This document shows, one piece after another, positions 18,420 through 26,843 of a DNA stretch of 64,000 nucleotides. Source of the DNA: Chloroflexota bacterium (GTDB taxonomy: Bacteria > Chloroflexota > UBA6077 > SHYK01); NCBI GenBank assembly GCA_035652535.1, contig DASRDP010000086.1, positions 1 to 64,000 on the forward strand, given 5' to 3'. Each line of letters begins with the position of its first letter. Position 1 is the stretch's first letter. The position numbers were made by a program, and so were the translations under genes. The notes beneath the pieces are model-generated. The model was given only the letters and a program-made list of their open reading frames with translations, did not search any database and was not told the origin of the DNA.

Positions 18420-18526
18420 GATTTCATCTTGACTCCCGTAATCTGTTTGGGACATTCATCAACCTACCCTGAGATGGGTTAGCTTGGACGGCCTGCCCGT
18501 CGTATGATCGAAGGGAAGGGGGATCA

Positions 18527-18859
18527 GTGCACATGGTTTCGACCGCCAGCCCGCCCACCTCCTTTCCGGTCAGCGTGCCAGTCTCATCGGTCGCCGTGGC
18601 AGTGCAATTCGCGCTGGCCGTTTCGTCGCGGGAAGCTGTCGCGCGGCTTGCCTATTCGGGGGCCGATGACCGGGAGATCGGCTTCTGGATCTTTCTCAAT
18701 AGGGATGATCCTAAAGAGACCGAAGAACTCTTCGCGATCGCACACAGGGTTCAGAAGAAGCACGCGGGATCACTGCTCATACGCCTGCACGTCGTTCCGC
18801 CAAGGCGAATTGACGAGAGCGCGCTCCCGCAGCTCGAGACTCTCTTCACCCGCCCCTAA
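18527..18859 (+). CDS. Hypothetical protein
   Basis: A 110-residue protein, unrecognised. It has a valine-rich strand region followed by alternating strand/helix segments (IGFWIFLNRDDPKETEELF, then HRVQKKHAGSLLIRLHVVPP), suggesting a small alpha/beta domain. A GTG at 18527 with GGGGG about five bases upstream is preferred over the ATG two codons later. It stands alone between intergenic sequence and the recombinase remnant, so its context is uninformative. Confidence 0.5.
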   Translation: MHMVSTASPPTSFPVSVPVSSVAVAVQFALAVSSREAVARLAYSGADDREIGFWIFLNRDDPKETEELFAIAHRVQKKHAGSLLIRLHVVPPRRIDESALPQLETLFTRP

Positions 18860-19129
18860 AGCCGCTTGCCAGAACGCGGCGTACACCTCGCCCAGGCAGC
18901 CGTCAACGAGACCTTCGCCCATTCGCTCATAGTGATTGCACGCGCGACGCCCCCAAACCAGGATACCAGCACCACCATGTGGGCCGCCGGACAAGGCGAT
19001 CATTGTCATTCCCATGTCACTTCCTCCCATCTGGCCTTCGCGGACGCGGCGCGCCCTGGCGCTGGAGCTCGACCGGTCGCGGCGGGCGCTGCAGCGAGGG
19101 GTGCGTACGATCCCCCGCGCGGTGGGTCG

Positions 19130-19426
19130 ATGGCGGGACGATCCCCCAGACGGAGCTCGACGCCCCTCTCCGCGCGGAATGTCCACCGCGCCTTCAAGCG
19201 CGCCCTGGCCTGCGCGGGCCTTCCGTCGTCGGTCCGGTTCCACGACCTCCGCCATTTCGCCGGGACCGCGATGCTGGCGGCGGGCGTCCATCCGAAGGTG
19301 GCGTCCGAGCGCCTGGGCCACAGCCAAGTGGGGATCACCCTGAACCTCTACAGCCACGTGGTGCAGGGCCTGGACGCGGACGCGGCCGAGCGAATCCAGC
19401 GCCAAATTCGCGGCTCGCTGGGCTAG
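19130..19426 (+). pseudogene. Tyrosine recombinase (phage-type integrase) C-terminal remnant
   Basis: The last about 85 residues match the C-terminal catalytic part of tyrosine recombinases: NVHRAFKRALACAGL, the HDLRH box, LGHSQVGITLNLYSH with the nucleophile Tyr, and a short tail. The core-binding domain and the first catalytic Arg are missing, and the upstream sequence is out of frame or unrelated, so the gene is broken. It ends 90 bases before a tRNA-Lys gene on the opposite strand, a usual integration site, so it is likely the scar of an integrated element. Confidence 0.72.
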
Positions 19427-19516
19427 TTACTACAGCGGTTACTACAGAGCGCCGGACCGGCCCCCGAGCGATGATTCGTTGTGACAGGATCTCGCGGGAA
19501 CCGGACGAACTACGAA

Positions 19517-19592
<76 letters not shown>

Positions 19593-19603
19593 AGCTCCTC
19601 CGA

Positions 19604-19609
19604 ATTATA
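19604..19609 (-). promoter_or_regulatory. -10 element of tRNA-Lys
   Basis: A perfect TATAAT on the minus strand ends 11 bases before the tRNA 5' end. No good -35 is visible at 16-18 bases. Confidence 0.55.
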
Positions 19610-19700
19610 CCGGCGCCCTCCCTCGCCACGTGGTTCGCATGGCTCGCGCCCCGGCCCCCTCTTGGCGCCCTCCCAAACGGGGGCACACCGGCCCCTGTGA

Positions 19701-19706
19701 TATACT
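19701..19706 (+). promoter_or_regulatory. Extended -10 element of tRNA-Arg
   Basis: TATACT preceded by TGA (extended -10, TGnTATACT), 11 bases before the tRNA 5' end. No matching -35 is seen, consistent with an extended -10 promoter. Confidence 0.5.
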
Positions 19707-19717
19707 TCAGCCGTCCC

Positions 19718-19794
19718 GCGCCGGTAGCTCAGCGGATTAGAGCGCAGCCCTGCGGAGGCTGAGGCCGAGGGTTCGAATCCCTCCCGGCGTACCA
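19718..19794 (+). tRNA. tRNA-Arg (anticodon GCG)
   Basis: A 77-base cloverleaf including encoded CCA. The acceptor stem GCGCCGG pairs with CCGGCGT, the D-stem is GCTC/GAGC, and the anticodon stem CAGCC/GGCTG encloses the loop CTGCGGA. The anticodon is GCG, reading CGC and by wobble CGT. Most bacteria use ACG (modified to inosine) for these codons, so the G34 form is unusual. Confidence 0.92.
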
Positions 19795-19895
19795 CGGCCG
19801 CAAGGATCCTGCTCCCCTCTCCCAGCGATCGGCTTGGCACGGGCATCGCACCTTCACCCAGCGAGCGCAACCGCGCTCGTGTTCGAGGGTCGCTC

Positions 19896-20561
19896 GTGGA
19901 TCGAAAACGGCTCCTCTCGGACCGTCTGCAGCGCATCTGGGCCATCGTCGAGCGCATCGACCAGGAGCCAGGCCTGAGTCGGAGCCAGCTCGCCGCGGAG
20001 TTCTCCCTCAGCGAGCGCCAGCTCCAGGCCGATCTCGTCGTGATCCGTGAACAGCTTGGTTTTCCCCTTCACAGGCAGCGAGGCTACCGCTTCGCCACCG
20101 GAGCGGGGAACCATCCACAGCTAGACCTCCGCGACGCGGTCGTCATTGCAGAAGTGGCGCGCGGCGCCTGCGCAAATCCCGACCTCTCGACCGTTGCCCT
20201 TCGGGAGACCCTCGCGCGGCTCATCCCCGCGTTTCATGCCCCCACTCAGCCCCTGGTCCGCGCGCTACTGGTCGAGCCAGGACCGGACGACGCGTTCGTT
20301 TCTGCGCTGCGCACCATAGCGTCCGCGATCGTCGAGAAGGAGCCGCTGGCCATCCCGCTCGCCACCGCCTCCCGTCCACCCGGCTCGGGGGAGATCCTCG
20401 TGGCGCCCCGCGCGCTCGTTCCCATCGGCGGCGACTGGGTCGTCCTCGGATACGCCGTCGAGCTGCAGCGCGTCGTGACGGTTGGCCTTCACGACATCGA
20501 CGTCGAACTCCTTGGGCGCATGGCTGGTGATCCCGCAGAGCATCAGGACCCCGAGCCTTAA
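19896..20561 (+). CDS. HTH/WYL-type transcriptional regulator
   Basis: A 221-residue regulator. The N-terminal about 65 residues are a winged helix-turn-helix of the DeoR/HTH_11 kind (ERIDQEPGLSRSQLAAEFSLSERQLQADL). The remainder looks like a diverged WYL-type sensor domain: a short beta-rich segment (LVPIGGDWVVLGYAVELQRVVTVGLHDID) but without a clear Trp-Tyr-Leu triplet. Family members bind DNA or nucleic-acid ligands and often control DNA repair or defence genes. It starts at a GTG. Its stop overlaps the stop of the convergent PAP2 gene by four bases (TTAA). Confidence 0.68.
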   Translation: MDRKRLLSDRLQRIWAIVERIDQEPGLSRSQLAAEFSLSERQLQADLVVIREQLGFPLHRQRGYRFATGAGNHPQLDLRDAVVIAEVARGACANPDLSTVALRETLARLIPAFHAPTQPLVRALLVEPGPDDAFVSALRTIASAIVEKEPLAIPLATASRPPGSGEILVAPRALVPIGGDWVVLGYAVELQRVVTVGLHDIDVELLGRMAGDPAEHQDPEP

Positions 20562-20986
20562 AGCGTGACGGCCATCCCGACGATGAAGCCAAGCCCGAAA
20601 CCCGCCGAGACTTCGAGCGGTGTGTGCCCGATCAGCTCGCGAAGGCGGCGCTCGCTGAAAGCGTGCTGCGTGAAGATCTCGTCCAGCATCCGGTTGAGGA
20701 TTCGCGCCTGGATGCTCACCGCCTGACGTAGACCAGCGGCGTCGTACATCACGATCGCGGCAAAGACCGCGGAGACCGCGAAGAGCGGCGAGTTGAGTCC
20801 CACGCTCCGTGCGATGGCGGTCGCGAGGCTCGTGACGAGAGCGGAATGGGCGCTCGGCATTCCGCCCGTGCTCACCATGTATCGCAGGTCAATACGCCCG
20901 GTGCGGATCAGGTCGGCGAGGAGCTTGACGAGCTGTGCCAGGAACCAGGCTGCGACCGCCGCGACCAGCGGTCGATTCTCAAGCAC
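20558..20986 (-). CDS. Divergent PAP2-family membrane protein (YuiD-like)
   Basis: A 142-residue membrane protein of the divergent PAP2 (DUF212) family. Hallmarks are MVSTGGMPSAHSALVTSLATAI and the end segment IGHTPLEVSAGFGLGFIVG, in which the His of the PSAHS and GHT motifs correspond to the phosphatase-type active site. Three to four helices are predicted. It probably acts on a lipid phosphate, possibly recycling undecaprenyl pyrophosphate, but activity of this subfamily is poorly established. The start is a GTG 12 bases after xseB, so it is the last gene of the dprA-to-PAP2 operon. Confidence 0.85.
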   Translation of the reverse strand: MLENRPLVAAVAAWFLAQLVKLLADLIRTGRIDLRYMVSTGGMPSAHSALVTSLATAIARSVGLNSPLFAVSAVFAAIVMYDAAGLRQAVSIQARILNRMLDEIFTQHAFSERRLRELIGHTPLEVSAGFGLGFIVGMAVTL

Positions 20987-20998
20987 CCGCGGCCACGA

Positions 20999-21223
20999 CT
21001 ACCGCTCTTCTCGATCGGTCTCGCGCAGCACCTCGGCGATCCGAAGCTCCGCCCGATCGAGGAACTCGTTGCACAGATTGGCCAGGCGGACCCCCTCTTC
21101 GTATCGTGCAATCGCCTGGTCCAACGAGAGGGGCCCGCTCTCCAGCTCTTCGATGGACTTTCGAAGCCGCCCGAACGCCTCTTCAAAGTTGGCGGGTGGC
21201 TCGTTACTCTCGCTGCTCAGCAT
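20999..21223 (-). CDS. xseB: Exodeoxyribonuclease VII small subunit
   Basis: A 74-residue helical protein of normal family length. It shows the XseB signature NFEEAFGRLRKSIEELESGPLSLDQAIARYEEG (in parts). It forms a complex with XseA that degrades single-stranded DNA from both ends, in mismatch repair and recombination. The ATG at 21223 has AAAGGAG upstream and lies 20 bases inside the xseA end, a typical coupled arrangement. Confidence 0.92.
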   Translation of the reverse strand: MLSSESNEPPANFEEAFGRLRKSIEELESGPLSLDQAIARYEEGVRLANLCNEFLDRAELRIAEVLRETDREER

Positions 21224-22487
21224 AGGACCGCTCCTTTACGTCGCCCGATACACCGTCGGATCGGTCGAGCACGTCACCCACGAGCTGGCCCCGCGCCAGG
21301 CGCACGGCGATGCGCTCGCCCAGGGAGACCTGATCCGCGCCGGTCACGATACTCCCATCGATCGTACGGCTGCAGACCGCGTACCCGCGCGCCAGCGTCG
21401 TTTCCGGACTCAAGGCCGCGAGCTGCGACCGGCTCATCTCCACCCGCGAGCGCGCAAGCCCGGCGACCGCGCGGATCGCGCGCTTGCCGCGCGATCCCAG
21501 GTCATCCAGCGCCCGCCGGTAGTCGCCGATCGTGCGAGCGGGCGAATGCCGATCGAGCTGCTGCTCCGCCGCCTGCACCTGCATTCGCGCCACCCCGAGC
21601 ATTCGGTGCAGGGCGGCGGACCCTCGCTCGATCGTGCGCCGCGTCTCCTCGCAGAGCTGAGCGGCATCGGGCACCACCATCTCAGCCGCGGCGGATGGCG
21701 TGGGGGCGCGCAGGTCGGCGACGAGGTCGGCGATGGTCACGTCCACTTCGTGGCCGATGGCCGACACGATCGGAACGGCCGAGGCGAAGATCGCTCGCGC
21801 GACTCGCTCGTCGTTGAACACGGCAAGCTCCTCGGCCGCGCCACCGCCCCGGGCCAGAATGATGAGATCGAGCGGCCGTCGATCCGCGTGGAAGGCGTTC
21901 AATCGATCGAGCGCCGCCACGATCTGGCGGGGCGCATCCTCTCCCTGGACGCCGGCCGGCGCAAAGATCAGCTCCACGCAGCGGTAGCGCCGATTCAGAA
22001 CGTTCAGAATGTCATGGAGCACGGCCCCCGATTCCGAGGTGACAATCCCGATGCGCCGCGGCATTCGGGGGATGGGCCGCTTCCGCTGGCTCGCAAACAG
22101 GCCCTCCTGTTCGAGCCGGCGCCGCAGCAGCTCGAACTCGGCGTGCAGGCGCCCCGCGTCTCCCGGCAACACGACGTCGGCCACGAGCTGAAACGTGGAA
22201 CGCTGATCATAGATGCTCACCGAACCGTGGATGAGGGCCTCGAAGCCCGCGACGAGCGGAAGCGTCTGCCTCCGGAGGGCAGATCGAAACATCACCGCGG
22301 AGATGCGCGACCGCTCGTCCCGCACGGTGAAATAGGCGTGGCCGACCGTCGAACGCGTCACGTCCGCGATCTCACCGGTCACCCAGACGTCGCTGAGAAC
22401 GGGATCGTTGGCGAACAGATCCCGAATGTAGGCGACCAGCTCTTCGATCCGGAAGAAGTGGGCGCCAATGGGCGCCGGACTAGCCAT
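21204..22487 (-). CDS. xseA: Exodeoxyribonuclease VII large subunit
   Basis: A 427-residue catalytic subunit. The N-terminal OB-fold for single-stranded DNA (WVTGEIADVTRSTVGHAYFT, in parts) is followed by the nuclease domain with RIGIVTSESGAVLHDILNVLNRR (in parts), LIILARGGGAAEELAVFND and SAIGHEVDVTIADLVADLRA. A helical C-terminal region contacts XseB. Length and motif order are normal. It starts 21 bases after the BCCP-like gene and overlaps xseB by 20 bases. Confidence 0.95.
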   Translation of the reverse strand: MASPAPIGAHFFRIEELVAYIRDLFANDPVLSDVWVTGEIADVTRSTVGHAYFTVRDERSRISAVMFRSALRRQTLPLVAGFEALIHGSVSIYDQRSTFQLVADVVLPGDAGRLHAEFELLRRRLEQEGLFASQRKRPIPRMPRRIGIVTSESGAVLHDILNVLNRRYRCVELIFAPAGVQGEDAPRQIVAALDRLNAFHADRRPLDLIILARGGGAAEELAVFNDERVARAIFASAVPIVSAIGHEVDVTIADLVADLRAPTPSAAAEMVVPDAAQLCEETRRTIERGSAALHRMLGVARMQVQAAEQQLDRHSPARTIGDYRRALDDLGSRGKRAIRAVAGLARSRVEMSRSQLAALSPETTLARGYAVCSRTIDGSIVTGADQVSLGERIAVRLARGQLVGDVLDRSDGVSGDVKERSYAEQRE

Positions 22488-22508
22488 CGACGTCCACCAA
22501 CTGCGCCG

Positions 22509-22964
22509 TCATCCCCCGGTCGCCTCGCCCGCGCTCCGCCGCATCACGGCGAGCGGTTGTCCGTACTCGACCGGTGTCCCGTCCTTCACCAATATCTCGG
22601 CGACGAGGCCGTCGCACGGCGCGACGACGCTGTTCTGAATCCCGAGCGTCTCGACGTGGGCGATGGCCTGGCCGGCGCTGACCGGCTCGCCCACATTCGG
22701 GAACGACGGGGGAGGTTGGCGATGAAAGACACCGACGAAGGGCGAGGTCACGACGACCGGCCCGTCCGACGACGCATGGACCACGGCCGGACGCGCCTGG
22801 TCCGCCTCGACGGCCGGCTCTCGGCTCACCCGAACCGACCCACCATCCCACTCGACCTCGATGTCCGTGATTCGGGTTCCACGCACCAGCTCCAGCAGGC
22901 GGCGGACGGCCACGTCGGCGGTCGCTGCCGATGCGCGGTCGGGTTTGGCGCCGGTCCGCTCCAC
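22509..22964 (-). CDS. BCCP-like biotinyl/lipoyl domain protein lacking the biotin-accepting lysine
   Basis: A 151-residue protein with the layout of acetyl-CoA carboxylase biotin carrier (AccB): a variable N-terminus, a Pro-rich linker, the thumb-like segment VTSPFVGVFHRQP, and a C-terminal biotinyl domain (VGEPVSAGQAIAHVETLGIQ, then APCDGLVAEILVKDGTPVEYGQPL). At the biotinylation site, the usual E-A-M-K-M is E-T-L-G-I, so Gly108 replaces the Lys. The protein therefore cannot be biotinylated there. No accC is adjacent, although efp-accB-accC order is common in bacteria. The GTG start has GGAGG five bases upstream. It resembles plant BADC proteins in lacking the lysine; a regulatory role is only a hypothesis. 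Confidence 0.8.
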   Translation of the reverse strand: MERTGAKPDRASAATADVAVRRLLELVRGTRITDIEVEWDGGSVRVSREPAVEADQARPAVVHASSDGPVVVTSPFVGVFHRQPPPSFPNVGEPVSAGQAIAHVETLGIQNSVVAPCDGLVAEILVKDGTPVEYGQPLAVMRRSAGEATGG

Positions 22965-22979
22965 TGAATCCTCCGGACG

Positions 22980-23543
22980 TTAGGAGGTTACCCGTTCGAT
23001 GTAGGTCCCGCTCCTCGTATCGACGCGGATCATCTCGCCAGTATTGACGAACAGCGGAACGTTGACCACGAGCCCCGTCTCCAGGGTGGCCGGCTTGGTG
23101 CCGCCGGACGCCGTGTCTCCTCGGAAGCCCGGCTCGGTCTCGGTGACCTGCAGGTCGACGGTGATAGGAAGCTCGACCCCAATTGGTTCGTCGTCGTACA
23201 TGAGGATCTCCAGCTCGAGCCCGTCTTTCAAGTAGTTCACGGCATCCCCGAGGATCGCGCTCCCGAGGGTGAGCTGGTCGAACGTCTCCTGATCCATGAA
23301 CACGTAGTTGGGCGGATCTTCATAGAGAAACTGCACCGTTCGATGATCGAGGCGCACGCGCGGCCATTTTTCCCCCGCCTGCACGGTTCGATCGATGAGG
23401 GCTCCGGTGCGGACGTTGCGCAGCTTCATGCGAACCTGGGCGCTTCCGCGCCCGATCTTCAGGTGCTGATAGTCGAGAACCTGGAACAGCTGCTTATCCA
23501 TCTCGATGACAACGCCCTTGCGGAGATCACCTGTCGAGATCAA
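22980..23543 (-). CDS. efp: Translation elongation factor P
   Basis: A 187-residue EF-P of normal length with the KOW-like N-terminal domain and two OB domains ending in FVNTGEMIRVDTRSGTYIERV (in parts). It relieves ribosome stalling at polyproline stretches. The tip loop that is post-translationally modified reads KIGRGSAQ, so the modified position is Arg32 rather than the Lys of the E. coli and B. subtilis proteins, and the usual Pro of the loop is Ile. The start is a TTG with GGAGG well placed. It overlaps the M24 peptidase gene by 17 bases. Confidence 0.95.
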   Translation of the reverse strand: MISTGDLRKGVVIEMDKQLFQVLDYQHLKIGRGSAQVRMKLRNVRTGALIDRTVQAGEKWPRVRLDHRTVQFLYEDPPNYVFMDQETFDQLTLGSAILGDAVNYLKDGLELEILMYDDEPIGVELPITVDLQVTETEPGFRGDTASGGTKPATLETGLVVNVPLFVNTGEMIRVDTRSGTYIERVTS

Positions 23544-24684
23544 GCAGTACCTCCGAGAGTTGAAGCTTCTTCGGCGACCGGGTCAGAACCTCCGCGCCGC
23601 GATCGGTCAGGACGACGAGGTCTTCGATGCGAACGCCCCCGAGCCCCGGGAGATACACGCCTGGCTCGATGCTGAATACCATCCCAGGCTGGAGGGGCAT
23701 ATCGCCGCGGGTACGCGAGATCCATGGCGGCTCGTGGATCTCCAGTCCGATCCCGTGTCCGAGCCCATGGACGAATTCGTCCCCGTAACCGGCGTCGCTG
23801 ATCACACCGCGTGCGACGGCGTCGACCTCGGCGCCGGTCATGCCCGGCTTCACGCGCTCCTCCGCCTCAAGCTGCGCGTCGAGAACGATGCTCCAAACCT
23901 CGCGCAGCTTGTCGGGCGCCGTCTCGATGCAGAAGGTCCGCGTCATGTCGGAACAGTATCCCCCAAGCCTCGCGCCAATGTCGAAGAGCACCAGCTCGTC
24001 CGGGCGAATCGTTCGATCGGATGGGACCGCGTGCGGGATCGCCGTGTTCGGGCCGGAGACCGTGATCGGGTCGAACGATACGTCTTCCGCCCCATGCGTG
24101 CGGTAATAGCTCTCGATCTCCCACGCCAGGTCGCGCTCGCGCCTACCCGCCGCGACGTTGCGGATGACGTGCGCAAAGGCCGCGTCGTTCAGCGCGATCG
24201 ACGCGCGCAGCGCCGCCAGCTCGTCGTCGTCCTTCAGCACGCGCAGCGAATCGACCAGGTCCGGGGCTGGCACGAGATCGGCGATACCGTCGAGCGCCGA
24301 GACGAACGCCTGCCACACCGCGTACGTGAGGTGACCGGACTCGAACCCGACGCGCGGCCCGGTGGGCCTGGCGGACGGCAGCGCCTCTCGGGCGACCTGC
24401 CGGAGCGCGTCCCGCGCAGTTGCGCCGGCCCCAAACACGACGGTCGTGAACGCGGGCGCCTCGGCCTCGGCGAGGGCGGATGTGCGCGGATCGGTGAGGA
24501 GATACTGCCGGGTGTCCGTGATGAACAGATAGCCGGCCGATTCGCGCGGCGGGAGGTCCGTTGCCGAATACCCACTCAGGTACCGCCGCGACTCCGGCTG
24601 CGATACCACGATGCCGTCCAGCTCGGCGCTGGCCAGCGCATCCCGAAGCCGCGTCAAACGCCCAGGATTGCCCGCCACCGTCAC
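23527..24684 (-). CDS. M24-family aminopeptidase (Xaa-Pro peptidase type)
   Basis: A 385-residue metallopeptidase. The N-terminal creatinase-like domain (SQPESRRYLSGYSA, VGFESGHLTYAVW) precedes the pita-bread catalytic domain. The two-metal ligands are visible: DIGARLGGYCSDMTRTF (both Asp), GLGHGIGLEIHEPP (His), FSIEPGVYLPG (Glu) and GVRIEDLVVL (Glu). Such enzymes remove N-terminal residues before proline. The location between topA and efp is common in several phyla. The GTG start overlaps the topA TGA by four bases. Confidence 0.92.
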   Translation of the reverse strand: MTVAGNPGRLTRLRDALASAELDGIVVSQPESRRYLSGYSATDLPPRESAGYLFITDTRQYLLTDPRTSALAEAEAPAFTTVVFGAGATARDALRQVAREALPSARPTGPRVGFESGHLTYAVWQAFVSALDGIADLVPAPDLVDSLRVLKDDDELAALRASIALNDAAFAHVIRNVAAGRRERDLAWEIESYYRTHGAEDVSFDPITVSGPNTAIPHAVPSDRTIRPDELVLFDIGARLGGYCSDMTRTFCIETAPDKLREVWSIVLDAQLEAEERVKPGMTGAEVDAVARGVISDAGYGDEFVHGLGHGIGLEIHEPPWISRTRGDMPLQPGMVFSIEPGVYLPGLGGVRIEDLVVLTDRGAEVLTRSPKKLQLSEVLLDLDR

Positions 24685-26843
24685 TGTCCGACAGCCGCCG
24701 TCAGCCCGGACTCATCCCCATCGCGCCCTGCTTCCGGCGATGGCATCACCGTGCCACAGACGGTGCATTTGGCGCGATTGCGTCCCGCTTCGACGAGCAA
24801 ACCACCGCAGGTCGGGCACGGTGCGCGCAATGGCCGGGACCACGAGGTCCATTCGCACTCCGGGTACCGCGAGCAGCCGTAGAAGACGCGGCGCTTGCGG
24901 GTGCGGCGCTCCACGATCTCGGACTCGCACTCCGGGCAGGGGACGCCGATCTTCACCAGGAACGGCTTGGCGTTTCGACAGGCCGGAAAGCCCGGGCAGG
25001 CGATGAACTTCCCGAACCGACCGAGCTTCACCACCATTTGTCGGCCGCATTTTTCGCAGACCTCGTCGGCCAGCTCCACCGGCGGCGTTACCCGCTCCAT
25101 CTCCTGCTCGGCGGCGGCGAGGGTGGCCGAGAAGGGCCCATAAAACTCGCGCAGCACGGGCACCCGGTTGCGCCGGCCCTGCGCGATGTCGTCCAGCCGC
25201 TCCTCCATATTGGCGGTGAAGTCAACGTCCACAACCTCAGGGAAGTGCTCCACCAGCAGGTCGTTCACCAGCATGCCCAGCTCGGTCGGCTCGAGCCGCC
25301 GATCGACCCGCATGACGTACCCGCGATCCTGAAGGGTGGAGAGGATCGGCGCGTACGTGCTCGGACGCCCAATGCCGCGCTCCTCAAGCGCCTTCACGAG
25401 GCTCGCCTCCGTGTAGCGCGGGGGCGGCTGGGTGAAGTGCTGCTCCGGCTTCAGGTCGACCAGGTCGAGCGCTTCGCCCTGATCAAGGGGGGGAAGCGGT
25501 TTTCGGTCTTCGTCGAGCGCCACTGCGTCCTCATCGCGTGTCTCGGTGTAGAGCGACAGGAACCCAGCGAACAGGACGACGGATCCCGACGCTCGGAAGC
25601 GGTAGCGATTCGATGACCCTTCGCGACTCGCGAGGACTTCGACGGTCGTGATCTCAATGCGCGCCGAGGCCATCTGCGTGGCGATGAAGCGCTTCCAGAT
25701 CAGCTCGTACAGGCGCGCCTGGTCGCGGCTCAGAAACTGACGGACGTCGTCCGGCGTGCGATAGGCGGACGTCGGACGGATCGCTTCGTGCGCTTCCTGA
25801 GCGAGGCGGCTGCGGGTTTGATAGGTCCGAGGGGTCTCGCTCACCATCTCGCGCCCGTGGCGCTCCTCGATGTATTGTCGAGCCTCCACGATGGCGCTTT
25901 GCGCGACGTTCGTCGAGTCGGTGCGCATGTAGGTGATCAGCCCGACGCCCTCACCATCGGCGAGGTCGATCCCCTCATAGAGCTGCTGCGCGACCATCAT
26001 GGTCCGCTTCGCCGTGAATCCCAGCTTCCGGCTGGCTTCCTGCTGGAGGGTGCTGGTGGTGAAGGGCGCGGGCGGATTGCGCTGCTGCTCCCGTCGCCGG
26101 ATCGCGTCGACGACGTAGCCGGCGCCTTCGAGATCGCGGACGATGGCCGACGCGGACTGTTCGTCGGGCATCTCGGCCTTCTGCCCGTTCACTTCGATGA
26201 GGCCCGCGACGAACGAGCGCGGCTGGCCGCGGCGCGTTGCGGCGCGTTTGGCCAGCTCGGCGTCGATGGACCAGTACTCGACCGGCTCGAAGGCGGCGAT
26301 CTCTCGCTCGCGCTCGACGGTCATCCGCAGCGCGGCCGACTGCACGCGCCCGGCCGAGAGCCCTCGTCTCACCTTCTTCCACAGCAGGGGGCTGATCTGG
26401 TAGCCGACCAGACGGTCCAGGATGCGGCGGGCCTGCTGGGCGTCCACGCGCTTCGCGTCGATGGCGCGTGGATTGGCCATCGCCGCCAGCACGGCGTTCT
26501 TGGTGATCTCGTGGAACTCGACCCGACGCACGGGGCGATCACCGGGATCGATCGTCTCGACCAGGTGCCACGCGATCGCCTCGCCCTCCCGGTCGGGGTC
26601 CGTCGCCACAAAGATCTCGTCGGCGCGCTGAGCCTCGCTCCGCAGCTCCTTCACCGTTTTCGACTTCTCGCGTGGAATCAGGTACTGGGGCTGAAAGTCC
26701 CTGTCCAAGTCCACGCCCAGCTTGCTCTTGGGCAGATCTCTAACGTGCCCGAGCGAAGCGAGCACGTGATAATCGCGCCCAAGGTACTTTCCGATGGTTT
26801 TCGCTTTCGTGGGAGATTCCACGATAACGAGCTTATTACTCAC
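24681..26843 (-). CDS. topA: DNA topoisomerase I
   Basis: A 720-residue type IA topoisomerase that relaxes negative supercoils. The TOPRIM domain is at the start (VIVESPTKAKTIGKYLG; DPDREGEAIAWHL). The catalytic Tyr lies in GLITYMRTDST. Three C-terminal zinc fingers are visible (CEKCG...CPGFPAC; CPECE...CSRYPEC; CPTCG...CTVC). The length is normal. The GTG start overlaps the dprA stop by four bases, so the two are translationally coupled. Confidence 0.97.
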   Translation of the reverse strand: MSNKLVIVESPTKAKTIGKYLGRDYHVLASLGHVRDLPKSKLGVDLDRDFQPQYLIPREKSKTVKELRSEAQRADEIFVATDPDREGEAIAWHLVETIDPGDRPVRRVEFHEITKNAVLAAMANPRAIDAKRVDAQQARRILDRLVGYQISPLLWKKVRRGLSAGRVQSAALRMTVEREREIAAFEPVEYWSIDAELAKRAATRRGQPRSFVAGLIEVNGQKAEMPDEQSASAIVRDLEGAGYVVDAIRRREQQRNPPAPFTTSTLQQEASRKLGFTAKRTMMVAQQLYEGIDLADGEGVGLITYMRTDSTNVAQSAIVEARQYIEERHGREMVSETPRTYQTRSRLAQEAHEAIRPTSAYRTPDDVRQFLSRDQARLYELIWKRFIATQMASARIEITTVEVLASREGSSNRYRFRASGSVVLFAGFLSLYTETRDEDAVALDEDRKPLPPLDQGEALDLVDLKPEQHFTQPPPRYTEASLVKALEERGIGRPSTYAPILSTLQDRGYVMRVDRRLEPTELGMLVNDLLVEHFPEVVDVDFTANMEERLDDIAQGRRNRVPVLREFYGPFSATLAAAEQEMERVTPPVELADEVCEKCGRQMVVKLGRFGKFIACPGFPACRNAKPFLVKIGVPCPECESEIVERRTRKRRVFYGCSRYPECEWTSWSRPLRAPCPTCGGLLVEAGRNRAKCTVCGTVMPSPEAGRDGDESGLTAAVGQ

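Noticed and set aside
18429-18456. Promoter TTGACT with a 16-17 base spacer before the 110-residue hypothetical
   Set aside because: The -35 is good but the -10 positions (GACATT/ACATTC) match too poorly.
20793-22967. Very long plus-strand open frame opposite xseA and the BCCP-like gene
   Set aside because: The minus-strand genes are clearly recognisable; the open complement is a by-product of high GC and shows no family motif.
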